Shown: positions 26,269 through 38,835, counted from the stretch's first letter. The stretch is 64,000 nucleotides of DNA from Triticum aestivum (GCF_018294505.1 NC_057795.1:224987193-225051192), one strand, 5' to 3'. A program made the numbers and translations. Notes: generated by a model from the letters alone, not told the origin.

Positions 26269-26279
26269 CTATATATAGG
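26269..26279 (-). promoter_or_regulatory. TATA box of the 5' LTR
   Basis: Minus strand CCTATATATAG in a GC-rich setting, aligned with the same motif in the other LTR. This is the probable promoter of the non-autonomous element. Confidence 0.6.
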
Positions 26280-27981
26280 TGGGGCGAGGGAGTCCGAGAT
26301 GGCACCACCACGGACGCGTTTCCGGCCCCGTGGACGCGTGTGCTCGCGCATGAGCTCGGGGAAGGCAACGGGGAGGCACAGGGCAGATGCTCATGGAGTA
26401 GAAGAGGTCGAGGGACGCAGGGAGGAAGACGACGGTGACGAACCGAGCGAAACGCCACTGTATGCCCGTGGGCACATGGCGGTTTGCGTCGGTGAGCAAG
26501 CTTTCGAAGGGGGAGAGGGGTCCAGGGGAACGGCGAAGACGCGGGGAAGCCACTGGACATGCTCACGCGTGTGAAGACGACGAAAGGAGGAGGGGGTCCA
26601 ACACAGACAGCCACTGGACGCGGCCACTACACACGGAGCGCGTGCACAGGAACGCCATTGTTGTGGTCACCGCGTGCACTGGCATGAAGACGGTCAAATG
26701 GCTGGCAAGTGTTGTCTAGTGGTAAGTCCTTTGAAGGGTGGTTTCAACTATGGTGGTAACTTGGTTAAAACTGCTACGGTTAAATGGTTATCACCCTCTA
26801 AAGTTTACTACAGTAAACTTGGGTGAACACTGGTGATCAACAGGAAGGGTTTTGGGAGCAATGGAGTTGTCTGTGAGGTTGAGGTAAAGAAGGACTTTAA
26901 TCTTCGTAAGTTTGAGGAGAAATGGATCAATATTTACTATAGTTGCTTCACAACTGCATTTTTGGTGTTGAAATGAAGATCAACAAGATGCACTCACATG
27001 GAGTGTCAACTTGAGCTCAAATTGGGCAAGGCTTGCTCATTTGGTCATATGAAGATGCTCAAAAAGTCTGATACCATTTGGCAAAGCCAAACTGGTACTT
27101 GCTTCACAAACATCTCCTCTGGACAGAAACTTGGAATAATATTGGTGATGAAATGGATCAATGAAATGATGCCAAATTGGGTGGAGAGATGTTTTATGGG
27201 TATAAGAATGATCTGGTAATTTATCAGGATTTTTGAAGCAATATAAAATACACTTGCTTCACAACCTGAAAATAATGCCAGAGTCAAAGATTTGCTCCTG
27301 TGCTCAAATAGATGATTGGATGGGGCTGCAAATAGGTGTAGGGGTTTAATATGAGCACATTAAGGAGTGTGCAAAAGTTTAACTCATTTGGATACTCCTA
27401 GCTAGTACTTCCTTCACAAAGTCTTCTGTCTGACATAAACTTTGAAAAATCAGTGAGGAAGATTGGTTGTGCAAATAAATTTGAACTTGTGAGTGGGAAA
27501 GTTATTTGGATATATAAACATTCCCAAAAAGGTTGGGAGCCACTAGGAAAAATATAAATGACACTTCCTTCACAAAGTGCCATTTAGGGCAGAATAGAAA
27601 AAGGAATATTGGGGAATTATCTTTGAACTGGACAAGGCAATGTTTGGGCATATTTGAGCTATATATGACCCAAAGGAATTATGAGAATTATTTGGGGATT
27701 TTTGGATGGACAGAAATATAGGTTGCTTCACAACCTAGGGCAGATAGGGTTATTCCTTTAATAGAAAAAGGAATTTTCCCTAGAAAAAGAGTTTAGGGTT
27801 TGGCCAAGGAGTGAAGTGACATGATATTTGGCAAGGTTTCAAGAATGATGAGCCACTTGGGAGGGCAAATGAGGATGATTTCCTAGGTGGCAAGGCCACA
27901 GAACCACTCTGAAAAGAAAAACAGAGAAAAAACCAAATAAATCAAAAGAAAAAGAAAAGGGCCAAAATCCAGGCTGTTACA

Positions 27982-29207
27982 CGCAGCTTCCTCGATGCCA
28001 TGAGTAGGCCAAAGAGCAGCTTCTACACACCTGAATACCTTGACCCAGCCCCTGTAGAAGGGAACTAACAAAGTAGACTGTTCGCTGTACCACTTTCTTT
28101 TTTGATATAACTTATTCCTTAGGTGTTTTTCCTTCTACTATTTTCTCCTTCCCGGCATCTAGCCTTGTCAGGGAAATCGCTACTTCATCGACGGAGGGCC
28201 CTACCATGGTTGCTTCCTCATCATCAGCTTCTCTCTGCACAACTAGTGCGTCACTGACCACTTGATTTGTTGCCGCTAAATATAGCAAGAACCGTTCTTG
28301 TGGTTTAGGCGCGACTAGAGTTGGCACATAGGACAAGTATATTTTTAGGTTTTGTAGCGCAACTTCCACTTTTGGAGTCCATTTTATCATACCTGCCTTT
28401 TTCAAGATCTTGAAAAACAGTAGGGTGCGCTCGGAATACCTTGAAATGAACCAGCTCAAAGCTGCAACACAACCGGCGAGGCGCCTCACATCCTTGAGGG
28501 TCTTGGGTACTTGGATGTGCTCGATGGCTTTAATCTTGTCGAGGTTCATTTTGATCCCATGTTGTGATACAAAGAATCCAAGGAGCTTGCCGGAGGGGAC
28601 ACCAAACACACTCTTCTCATGGTTGAGCTTTATGTTGATCTCTTTCGCAACTTGGCGAATGTTTGCTCCAAATCTTGGATCAGAGTGGACTTGTCTTTGG
28701 TCTTGACCATGATATCATCCATGTAGGCTTCTATATTTCTGTGCAACTGTGGGTCAAAACCGATCTGAACTGCTCTTGCGAATGTTGAACCCGCACTCTT
28801 TAGTTTGAAAGGCATCCGTATGAAGTAGTACGTGCCACATGGAGTAATGAATGCGGTTTTTCTTCACTTTCTTCCATGTAGGCTTCTATATTTCTGTGCA
28901 ACTGTGGCTCAAAACCGATCTGAACTGCTCTTGCGAATGTTGAACCCGCACTCTTTAGTTTGAAAGGCATCCGTATGAAGTAGTACGTGCCACATGGAGT
29001 AATGAATGCGGTTTTTCTTCACTTTCTTTGGACATGAATATCTGGTGGTATCCAAAGTTGTCATCAAGAAAGGAGAGTAGATCACAACCGAAAGTGGTGT
29101 CCAGAATCTGGTCGATGTGCGGCAAGGCAAAAGGATCCTTTGGGCATGCCTTGTTGAGATCAATGTAATCAATACAAAGTCTCTATTTCCCATTTGCCTT
29201 GCGCATG
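27982..29207 (-). pseudogene. Tat-like gypsy pol relic, reverse transcriptase
   Basis: Upstream half of the polyprotein continued at 1-1146. On the minus strand, from 29207 downward, it shows NGK-stop-RLCIDYIDLNKACPKD (a TAG replacing the usual Trp codon), FLDDNFGYHQI, TAFITPCGTYYFIRMPFKL, the catalytic-site motif YMDD, then VFGVPSGKLLGFFVSQ and the RNase H connection (FVSSLLQ, ASRKLR) up to the CGCAG junction. A frameshift lies near 28640, and a 155-bp tandem duplication disrupts the palm region. A CACTA-like end cuts it at 29208. It is dead and probably older than every insertion in it. Confidence 0.9.
28719..29028. repeat. 155-bp tandem duplication inside the RT relic
   Basis: Bases from about 28719 to 28873 are repeated at 28874-29028 with one obvious difference (GTGGGTCAA against GTGGCTCAA). 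The shared TCC at the joints suggests slippage or unequal exchange. It is near identical, so it arose after the element died or is much younger than the host relic. Confidence 0.93.
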
Positions 29208-30110
29208 CACTACAAAAAATGACACATCCGTTACATTTTGGGACAAACGAATTTTTTCCTATCATACTTATGATACTTCTATGACGATAATTATGACAAA
29301 ACCCAGTATCATCATAGATGTGGTGGGCTCCTACTTCTATGACAAAAAATCATGACATAAAATGGGCTTTTCGTCCTAGGCGGGCCGGAGACGCACCTGC
29401 ATGACATTCTTTGGGCCGTCCATGATGAAAAAATCGTGGTAGAAGCAAGGGCGAGGAAAATTTCGGGGAGTTCCCGATTACGGCGGGTGGTCGGGGCCGA
29501 GCGATGCATGGAGGTTTGCGCATTTCTCTCATACACGTACGCGCGTGGGTGCACGGTGTTGCGCTCTAACTGAACCCGAGAGAGGTGTTCGCCTACTGAA
29601 CCCGAGTGATTGCACTTGCTACACGTTACTGAACCCGAGCTATCGATCAATCCCTAGCTGTTAACTGACCCGATCGAGCGATTCCTTCACTGCTGCTAAC
29701 TGAAGCCGATCGACCTACTGCCTCTTGATGGACAGTGAGCGTTGTTGGGGGTTGGATGAACAGTTCCCAGTGGGGGTTGGATGAACAGGACCCCGTGGGT
29801 GTAGAGGCCGTTGCCGCTAGATGAACAGGACCCAGATCGAGCCGGTTGGGGGTGGATGAACAAGACCCCGTGGAGGGCTGGTTGAACAATGGCCAGTGGA
29901 GGGCTGGAGGAATAGTAGCTCGTGGAGCGGTGGTTGAACAGTAGCTGGTGGAGGCTGGATGAACATGAGCCCGTGGATGAACTATAGCTGGTGGAGGCAG
30001 GAGGGAGATGCCGTGGATGAACAGTCGCAGGTAGAGGCTGGAGGAGGTTGACGGTGGATGAACAGTAGCTCGTGCAGGCTGGAGTGAGGCTGTAGACGGT
30101 GGATGAATAC
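29208..30110 (+). mobile_element. CACTA-type DNA transposon, left end
   Basis: Begins CACTACAAAAAATGACACAT, the form of a CACTA terminus, directly abutting the RT relic. Short alternating motifs (TATGACAAAA, CTATGACGATAAT) follow, then a GC-rich stretch and an array of GGATGAACAGTAGCTCGTGG-like units (29730-30105), typical of CACTA subterminal repeats. It is interrupted at 30110 by the copia element and resumes at 38841. I could not find the other terminus in this window, so it is either truncated or much larger. No transposase is visible. Confidence 0.65.
29730..30105. repeat. Degenerate subterminal repeat array
   Basis: Roughly 25-50 bp units built on GATGAACAG(T/G)A and (C/G)CCCGTGG or GCTCGTGGAGG, at least eight copies. 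Open frames across it on the minus strand (29647-30135) are Pro/Ser-rich repeat artefacts. Confidence 0.75.
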
Positions 30111-31819
30111 TGTTGGAAATATGCCCTAGAGGCAATAATAAAATGGTTATTATTATATTTCTTTGTTCATGATAATTGTCTATTATTCATGCTATAACTG
30201 TGTTATCCGGAAATCGTAATACACGTGTGAATACATAGACCACAACAAGTCCCTAGTGAGCCTCTAGTTGACTAGCTCGTTGATCAACAGATAGTCATGG
30301 TTTCCTGACTATGGGCATTGGATGTCATAGATAACGGGATCACATCATTAGGAGAATGATGTGATGGACAAGACCCAATTCTAAGCATAGCTCAAAGATC
30401 GTGTAGTTCATTTAGCTAGAGATTTTCCAATTGTCGAGTATCATTTCCTTAGACCATGAGATTGTGCAACTCCCGGATATCGTAGGTGTGCTTTGGGTGT
30501 GCCAAACGTCACAACGTAACTGGGTGACTATAAAGGTACACTACGGGTATCTCCGAAAGTGTCTGTTGGGTTGGCACGAATCGAGACTGGGATTTGTCAC
30601 TTCGTATGACGGAGAGGTATCTCTGGGCCCACAAGGTAATGCATCATCATAATGAGCTCAATGTGACCAAGTGTCTGGTCATGGGATCATGCATTATGGT
30701 ACGAGTAAAGTTACTTGCCGGTAACGAGACTAAACGAGGTATTGGGATACCGATGATCGAGTCTCGGGCAAGTAACATACCGATTGACAAAGGGAATTGA
30801 ATACGGGGTTGATTGAATCCTCGACATCGTGGTTCATCCGATGAGATCATCGAGGACTATGTGGGAGCCAACATGGGTATCTAGATCCCGCTGTTGGTTA
30901 TTGACCGGAGAGGCATCTCGGTCATGTCTGCATATCTCCCGAACCCGTAGGGTCTACACACTTAAGGTTTGGTGATGCTAGGGTTGTAGAGATATTAGTA
31001 TGCAGCAAACCGAAAGTTGTTCGGAGTCCCGGATGAGATCCCGGACATCACGACAAGTTCCGGAATGGTCCGGAGGTGAAGAATTATATATAGGAAGTGC
31101 TGTTTCGGCCATCAGGAAAGTTTCGGGGGTCACCGGTATTGTACCGGGACCACCGAAAGGGTCCCGGGGGTCCACCGGGTGGGGCCACCTATCCCGGAGG
31201 GCCCCATGGGCTTAAGTGGGAGGGGAACCAGCCCCTGGTGGGCTGGTGCGGCCCCCCTTGGCCCCCCCTGCGCCTAGGGTTGGGAAACCTAGTGGAGGGG
31301 GTGCCTCCACTTGCCTTGGGGGGCAATTTCCCGCCTTGGCCGCCGCCCCTAGGAGATCCCATCTCCTAGGGCCGGCGCCCCCCTGGGGACCCTATATAAA
31401 GAGGGGGGAGGGAGGGCAGCCGCACCCTACATCTTGGCACCTCCCTTTCCCCTTGCTACACCTCTCCCTCCCACAGACGCTTGGCGAAGCCCTGCCGGAT
31501 CCCTGCTGCATCCACCACCACGTCATCGTACTGCTGGATCTTCATCAACCTCTCCTTCCCCCTTGATGGATCAAGAAGGGGTAGACGTCACGCTGACCGT
31601 ACGTGTGTTGAACACGGAGGTGCCGTCCGTTCGGCGCTAGGATCTCCGGTGACTTGGATCACGACGTGTACGACTCCCTCAACCCCGTTCTCTTGAACGC
31701 TTCCGCTCGGGATCTACAAGGGTATGTAGATGCACTCCCCTCTCTCGTTGCTGGATGAACTCATAGATTGATCTTGGTGAACGTAGGAATTTTTTTATTT
31801 TATGCAACGTTCCCCAACA
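30111..31819 (+). repeat. 5' LTR of the copia element
   Basis: 1709 bp, from TGTTGGAAATATG to CGTTCCCCAACA. It contains a TATA box (TATATAAA at 31393-31400) within CCCTATATAAAGAGG, followed by a leader-like C/T-rich region. Confidence 0.96.
31393..31400 (+). promoter_or_regulatory. TATA box of the copia 5' LTR
   Basis: TATATAAA in a GC-rich context, preserved at 38410-38417 in the 3' LTR. It is the likely core promoter element. Confidence 0.7.
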
Positions 31820-31820
31820 G

Positions 31821-31838
31821 TGGCATCATGAGCTAGGT
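31821..31838 (+). other. Primer binding site of the copia element
   Basis: TGGCATCATGAGCTAGG follows the LTR by one base. It is an imperfect match to the initiator tRNA-Met complement, with an extra T and substitutions. Confidence 0.65.
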
Positions 31839-33118
31839 CTATGCGTAGTTCTCTTTGCATGAGTAGAACACAATTTGTTGTGGGCATAGATGTTGTCAAC
31901 TTTCTTGCCACTACTAGTCTTATTTTGCTTCAGCGGTATTGTGGGATGAAGCGGCCCGAACCGACCTTACACGTACGCTTACGTGAGACAGGTTCCACCG
32001 ACTGACATGCACTAGTTGCATAAGGTGGCTAGCGGGTGTCTGTCTCTCCCACTTTAGTTGGAGCGGATTCGATGAAAAGGGTCCTTATGAAGGGTAAATA
32101 GAAGTTGACAAATCACATTGTGGCTTTAACGTAGGTAAGAAAATGTTCTTGCTAGATCACCTATAGAAGCCACGTAAAAACTTGCAACAACAATTAGAGG
32201 ACGTCTAACTTGTTTTTGCAGCAAGTGTTTTGTGATGTGATATGGCCAAAGTTGTGACGAATGATGAATGATATATATATGTGATGTATGAAATCATGTT
32301 CTTGTAATAGGAATCACGACTTGCATGTCGTTGAGTATGACAACCAGCAGGAGCCATAGGAGTTGTCTTTATTTTTTGTATGACCTGTGTGTCATTGAAG
32401 AACGCCATGTAAATTACTTTACTTTATTGCTAAACGCGTTAGCCATAGAAGTAGAAGTAGTCGTTGGCATGACAACTTCATGAAGACACGATGATGGAGA
32501 TCATGATGATGGAGATCATGGTGTCATGCCGGTGATGAAGATTATCATGGAGCCCCGAAGATGGAGATCAAAGGAGCTATATGATATTGGCCATATCATG
32601 TCACTATTATGATTGCATGTGATGTTTATTATGTTTTTCATCTTGTTTACTTAGAGCGACGGTAGTAAGTAAGATGATCCCTCATAATAATTTCAAGAAA
32701 AGTGTTCCCCCTAACTGTGCACCGTTGCGAAGGTTTGTTGTTTTGAAGCACCACGTGATGATCGGGTGTGATAGATCCTAACGTTCGAATACAACGGGTC
32801 TAAGCCAGATTTACACACGCAATACACTTAGGTTGACTTGACGAGCCTAGCATGTACAGACATGGCCTCGGAACATGGAAGACCGAAAGGTCGAGCATGA
32901 GTCGTATAGTAGATACGATCAACATGAAGATGTTCACCGATGTTAGCTAGTCCGTCTCACGTGGTGATCGGACACGGCCTAGTTGACTCGGATCATGTTT
33001 CACTTAGATGACTAGAGGGATGTCTGTCTAAGTGGGAGTTCATTAAATAATTTGATTGAGATGAACTTAATTATCATGAACTTAGTCTAAAATCTTTACA
33101 ATATGTCTTGTAGATCAA
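31839..33118 (+). other. Untranslated leader of the copia element
   Basis: About 1.3 kb without a supported protein. It contains a short near-tandem GATGATGGAGATCATG repeat near 32490-32520. A long leader of this kind is usual in the group. Confidence 0.7.
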
Positions 33119-36100
33119 ATGGCCAAGGCTCATGTCCACATGAGCTTCAACACTTTCCTAGAGAAAACCAAGCTGAAAGACGATGGCAGCAACTATACGG
33201 ACTGGGTCCGGAACCTGAGGATCATCCTCATAGCTGCCAAGAAAGATTATGTCCTAGAAGCACTGCTAGGTGAAGCACCAATCCCAGAGAACCAAGACGT
33301 TATGAACGCTTGGCAGTCTCGTGCTGATGATTACTCCCTCGTTCAGTGCGGCATGCTTTACAGCTTAGAACCGGGGCTCCAAAAGCGTTTTGAGCAACAC
33401 GGAGCATATGAGATGTTCGAGGAGATGAAAATGGTTTTTCAAGCTCATGCCCGGGTCGAGAGATATGAAGTCTCTGACAAGTTCTTCGGCTGTAAGATGG
33501 AGGCAAACAGTTCTGTTAGTGAGCACATACTCAAGATGTCTGGGTTGCACAACCGCTTGACTCAGCTAGGAGTTAATCTCCCGGATGACGCGGTCATTGA
33601 AAGAATTCTCCAGTCGCTCCCACCAAGCTACACGAGCTTTGTGATGAACTTCAATATGTAGGGGATGGAAAAGACCATTCCTGAGGTATATTCAATGCTA
33701 AAATCAGCAGAGGTAGAGATCAAAAAGGAACATCAAGTGTTGATGGTGAATAAAACCACTAAGTTCAAGAAAGGCAAGGGCAAGAAGAACTTCAAGAAGG
33801 ATGGCAAGGAAGTTGCCGCGCCTGGTAAGCCAGTTGCCAGGAAGAAGTCAAGCAATGGACCCAAGCCTGAGACTGAGTGCTTTTATTGCAAGGGAAGTGG
33901 TCACTTGAAGCGGAACTGCCCCAAGTACTTAGCAGACAAGAAGGCCGGCAAAACCAAAGGTATATGTGATATACATGTAATTGATGTGTACCTTACCAGT
34001 GCTCGTAGTAGCTCCTGGGTATCTGATACCGGTGCGGTTGCTCAAATTTGCAACTCAAAGCAGGAGCTGCAGAATAAGCGGAGACTGGCGAAGGACGAGG
34101 TGACGATGCACGTCGGGAATGGTTCCAAGGTCGATGTGATCACCATCGGCACGCTACCTCTACATTTACCTACGGGATTAGTTTTGAACCTCAATAATTG
34201 TTATTTAGTACCAGCTTTGAGCATAAACATTGTATCAGGATCTCGTTTAATTCGAGATGGCTACTCATTTAAATCCGAGAATAATGGTTGTTCTATTTAT
34301 ATGAGTGATATGTTTTATGGTCACACGCCGCTGGTGAATGGTTTATTCTTAATGAATCTCGAGCGTAACGTTACACATATTCATAGTGTGAATACCAAAA
34401 GATGTAAAGTTGATAACGATAGTCTCACATACTTGTGGCACTGCCGCCTTGGTCACATTGGTGTCAAGCGCATGAAGAAGCTCCATGCTGATGGACTTTT
34501 AGAGTCTCTGGATTATGAATCGTTTGACACATGCGAGCCATGCCTCATGGGCAAGATGACCAAGACTCCGTTCTCCAGAACAATGGAGCGAGCGACCAAC
34601 TTATTGGAAATCATACATACTGATGTGTTTGGTCCAATGAGCGTTGAGGCTCGCGGAGGATATCGTTATGTTCTCACTCTCACTGATGACTTGAGTAGAT
34701 ATTGGTATGTCTACATAATGAAACACAAGTCCGAGACCTTTGAAAAGTTCAAGGAATTTCAAAATGAGGTAGAGAATCAACGTGACCGAAAGATAAAGTT
34801 CCTACGATCAGATCATGGGGGAGAATATTTAAGTCACGAATTTGGTACGCACTTAAGCAAATGTGGAATCGTTTCACAAATCACGCCGCCTGGAACACCT
34901 CAGCGAAATGGTGTGTCCGAACATCGTAATCGCACTCTATTGGATATGGTGCGATCTATGATATCGCTTACTGATTTACCGCTATCATTTTGAGGATACG
35001 CTCTAGAGACTGCTACATTCACTTTAAATAGGGCACCATCTAAATCCGTTGAGACAACAACGTATGAATTATGGGTTGGGAAGAAAACTAAGCTGTCGTT
35101 TCTAAAAGTTTGGGGATGCGATGCTTATGTCAAGAAACTTCAACCTGAGAAGCTCGAACCCAAGTCGGAAAAATGCGTATTCATAGGATACCCTAAGGAA
35201 ACCATAGGGTATACTTTCTACTTAAGATCCGAAGGCAAGATCTTTGTTGCCAAGAAAGAATCCTTTCTGGAGAAAGAGTTTCTCTCGAAAGAATTAAGTG
35301 GGAGGAAAGTAGAGCTTGATGAAGTACTACCTCTTGAAACGGTGAGTAGCACAACTCAGGAAGATGTTCCTGTGGTGCCTGCACCGACAAGAGAGGAGGT
35401 TAATGATGATGATCAAGATACTTCAGATCAAGCTCCTACTGAACTTCGAAGGTCCACAAGGACACGTTCCGCACCAGAGTGGTACGGCAACCCTGTCTTG
35501 GAAATCATGTTGTTAGACAACGGTGAACCCTCGAACTATGAAGAAGCGATGGCGGGCCCAGATTCCAACAAATGGCTTGAAGCCATGCAATCCGAGATAG
35601 GATCCATGTATGAAAACAAGGTGTGGACTTTGACAGACTTGCCCGATGATCGGCGAGCGATAGAAAACAAATGGATCTTTAAGGAGAAGACGGACGCGGA
35701 TGGTAATGTTACCATATATAAACCTCGACTTGTCGCTAAGGGTTATCGACAAGTTCAAGCGATTGACTACGATGAGACATTCTCTCCCGTAGCGAAGCTG
35801 AAGTCCGTCCGAATCATGTTAGCAATTGCCGCATACTATGATTATGAGATATGGCAAATGGACGTCAAAATGGCATTCCTTAATGGTCACCTTAAGGAAG
35901 AACTGTATATGATGCAGCCGGAAAGTTTTGTCGACCCTAAGAATGCTAACAAGGTATACAAGCTCCAGCGCTCCATCTATGGGCTGGTGCAAGCATCTCG
36001 GAGTTGGAACATTCGCTTTAATGAGATGATATAAGGGTTTGAGTTTATGCAGACTTATGGAGAAGCCTGCGTTTACAAGAAAGTGAGTGGGAGCTCTGTA

Positions 36101-37096
36101 CCATTTCTCATATTATATGTGGATGACATACTTTTGATGGGAAATGATATAGAACTTTTGGACAGCATAAAGGCCTACTTGAATAAGTGTTTTTCAAAGG
36201 ACCTTGGAGAAGCTGCTTACATATTAGGCATCAAAATCTATAGAGATAGATCGAGACGCCTCATAGGTCTTTCACAAAGCACATACCTTGATAAAATATT
36301 GAAGAAGTTCAATATGGATTAGTCCAAGAAGGGGTTCTTGCCTGTGTTGCAAGGTGTGAAATTGAGCTCGGCTCAATGCCCGACCATGGCAGAAGATAAA
36401 GAAGAGATGAGTGTCATCCCCTATGCCTCAGCCATAGGGTCTATCATGTATGCCATGACCTGTACCAGACCTGATATAAACCTTGCCGTAAGTTTGGTAG
36501 GAAGGTACCAAAGTAATCCCGGCAAGGAACACTGGACAACGGTCAAGAACATCCTTAAGTACCTGAAAAGGACTAAGGACATGTTTCTCATATATGGAGG
36601 TGATGAAGAGCTCGTCGTAAAGGGTTACGTTGATGCTAGCTTCGACGCAGATCTGGATGACTCTAAGTCACAAACCGGATACGTGTATATTTTGAATGGT
36701 GGGGCAGTAAGCTGGTGCAGTTGCAAGCAGAGCGTCGTGGTGGGATCTACATGTGAAGTGGAGTACATGGCAGCCTCGGAGGCAGCGCATGAAGCTATCT
36801 GGGTGAAGGAGTTCATCACCGACCTAGGAGTCATACCCAATGTGTCAGGGCCAATCGCACTCTTCTATGACAACACTGGAGCTATTGCACTTGCCAAGGA
36901 GCCCAGGTTTCACAAGAAGACCAGGCACATCAAGCGTCGCTTCAAATCCATACGTGAAAATGTTCAAGATGGAGACATAGATATTTGTAAAGTACATATG
37001 GACCTGAATGTAGCAGATCCGTTGACTAAACCTCTCCCTAGGGCAAAACATGATCAACACCAGAATGCAATGGGTGTTCGATTCATCACAATGTAA
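33119..37096 (+). pseudogene. Copia gag-pol with four in-frame stops
   Basis: A single frame of 1326 codons, broken only by stops at 33659 (TAG), 34991 (TGA), 36032 (TAA) and 36320 (TAG); no frameshift is needed. In order: gag, CCHC zinc knuckle CFYCKGSGHLKRNC at 33878, protease DTGA at 34025, integrase with HTDVFGP, SDHGGEY and the NGVSEHRNRTLL glutamate region, reverse transcriptase with LPDDRRAIENKWIFK and YVDD at 36116, then RNase H with YVDASFDADLDD and TKPLPR. Length and order are normal for a copia element (integrase before RT). Two stops are C-to-T type (CAG to TAG) and one is TGG to TGA. It cannot make an intact polyprotein. Confidence 0.95.
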
Positions 37097-37116
37097 CTAG
37101 AATATTGACTCTAGTG

Positions 37117-37128
37117 CAAGTGGGAGAC
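37117..37128 (+). other. Polypurine tract of the copia element
   Basis: CAAGTGGGAGAC directly before the 3' LTR, the usual AAGTGGGAGA form for this group. Confidence 0.85.
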
Positions 37129-38835
37129 TGTTGGAAATATGCCCTAGAGGCAATAATAAAATGGTTATTATTATATTTCTTTGTTCATGATAATTGTCTA
37201 TTATTCATGCTATAACTGTGTTATCCGAAAATCGTAATCACGTGTGAATACATAGACCACAACAAGTCCCTAGTGAGCTCTAGTTGACTAGCTCGTTGAT
37301 CAACAAATAGTCATGGTTTCCTGACTATGGGCATTGGATGTCAATGATAACGGGATCACATCATTAGAAGAATGATGTGATGGACAAGACCCAATTCTAA
37401 GCATAGCTCAAAGATCGTGTAGTTCGTTTAGCTAGAGCTTTTCCAATTGTCGAGTATCATTTCCTTAGACCATGAGATTGTGCAACTCCCGTATACCGTA
37501 GGAGTGCTTTGGGTGTGCCAAACGTCACAACGTAACTGGGTGACTATAAAGGTACACTACGGGTATCTCCGAAAGTGTCTATTGGGTTGGCACGAATCAA
37601 GACTGGGATTTGTCACTCCGTATGACGGAGAGGTATCTTTGGGCCCACTCGGTAATGCATCATCATAATGATCTCAATGTGACCAAGTGTCTGGTCACGG
37701 GATCATGCATTACGGTATGAGTAAAGTGACTTGCCGGTAATGAGACTAAACGAGGTATTGGGATACTGACGACCGAGTCTCGGGCAAGTAACGTACTGAT
37801 TGACAAAGGGAATTGAATACGGGGTTGATTGAATCCTCGACATCGTGGTTCATCCGATGAGATCATCCAGGAGTATGTGGGAGCCAACATGGGTATCCAG
37901 ATCCCGCTGTTGGTTATTGACCGGAGAGGCATCTCGGTCATGTCTGCATATCTCCCGAACCCGTAGGGTCTACACACTTAAGGTTCGATGACAATAGGGT
38001 TGTAGAGATATTAGTATGCAGCAAACCGACAGTTGTTGGGAGTCCGGGATGAGATCTCGGATGTCACGAGGAGTTCCGGAATGGTCCGAAGGTGAAGAAT
38101 TATATATAGGAAGTGCTGTTTCGGCCATCGAGAAACTTTTGGGGGTCATCGGTATTGTACCGGGACCACCGGAAGGGTCCCGGGGGTCCACCTGGTGGGG
38201 CCACCTATCCCGGAGGGCCCCATGGGCTGAAGTCGGAGGGGAACCAGCCCCTGGTGGGCTGGTGCGCCCCCCTTGGGCCCCCCTACGCCTAGGGTTGGGA
38301 ACCCTAGGGGAGGGGGTGCCTCCACTTGCCTTGGGGGGCAAGTTCCCCCCTTGGCTGCCGCCCCCCTAGGAGATCCCATCTCCTAGGGCCGGCGCCCCCC
38401 TGGGGACCCTATATAAAGAGGGCTGGAGGGAGGGCAGCCGCACCCTGCATCTTGGCGCCTCCCTTTCCCCTTGCTACACCTCTCCCCCCGCAGAGGCTTG
38501 GCGAAGCCCTGCCGGATCCCTGCTGCATCCACCACCACGCCGTCGTGCTGCTGGATCTTCATCAACCTCTCCTTCCCCCTTGCTGGATCAAGAAGGAGGA
38601 GACGTCACGCTGACCGTATGTGTGTTGAACGTGGAGGTGCCGTCTGTTCGGCGCTAGGATCTCTGGTGATTTGGATCACGACGTGTACGACTCCCTCAAC
38701 CCCGTTCTCTTGAACGCTTCCGCTCGCGATCTACAAGGGTATGTAGATGCACTCCCCTCTCTCGTTGCTGGATGAACTCATAGATTGATCTTGGTGAACG
38801 TAGGAAATTTTTTGTTTTATTTACGTTCCCCCAGA
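37129..38835 (+). repeat. 3' LTR of the copia element
   Basis: 1707 bp. Its last bases read CCCCCAGA rather than CCCCAACA, so the terminal CA is lost, but the AATAC target duplication follows directly and fixes the end. It has a TATA box at 38410-38417. Confidence 0.94.

Larger units (their letters stand above)
1147..27981 (-). mobile_element. Large non-autonomous LTR retrotransposon, minus strand
   Basis: The element starts TG and ends CA in each LTR. A 5-bp target duplication CGCAG occurs at 1142-1146 and 27982-27986. The 5' LTR is 23310-27981 and the 3' LTR is 1147-5783. On the minus strand the primer site (23291-23305) follows the 5' LTR and a polypurine tract (5784-5800) precedes the 3' LTR, which fixes the orientation. 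Without the nested element at 8843-23133 the interior is only about 3.2 kb and shows no gag, protease, reverse transcriptase or integrase. It must therefore have been mobilised by another element's proteins. The LTRs differ by roughly 6 percent in the stretches I compared, so it is clearly older than the nested element. I do not assign a family name. Confidence 0.9.
23310..27981 (-). repeat. 5' LTR of the non-autonomous element
   Basis: 4672 bp, partner of 1147-5783. On the element strand it begins TGTAACAGCC and ends GGGGTGCCACA. Differences from its partner include many substitutions and small indels, for example extra bases near 24784-24960. By eye the mid-LTR differs by about 6 percent. 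Open frames within it are not shared intact with the other LTR. Confidence 0.93.
30111..38835 (+). mobile_element. Decayed Ty1-copia element of the BARE/WIS/Angela group
   Basis: 8.7 kb with 1.7-kb LTRs, 5-bp target duplication AATAC (30106-30110 and 38836-38840), a primer site, a 1.3-kb leader, one gag-pol frame with four premature stops, and a polypurine tract. The LTR start TGTTGGAAATATGCCC and the gag start MAKAHVHMSFNTFLEKTKL are typical of this abundant Triticeae group. The LTRs differ by roughly 3 percent in the first 400 bp by eye. It sits inside the CACTA-like sequence. Confidence 0.95.

Noticed and set aside
29647..30135. Ser/Pro-rich 162-codon frame on the minus strand
   Set aside because: It crosses the CACTA-like subterminal repeat array and runs over the copia LTR junction; its repeats mirror the DNA repeats.
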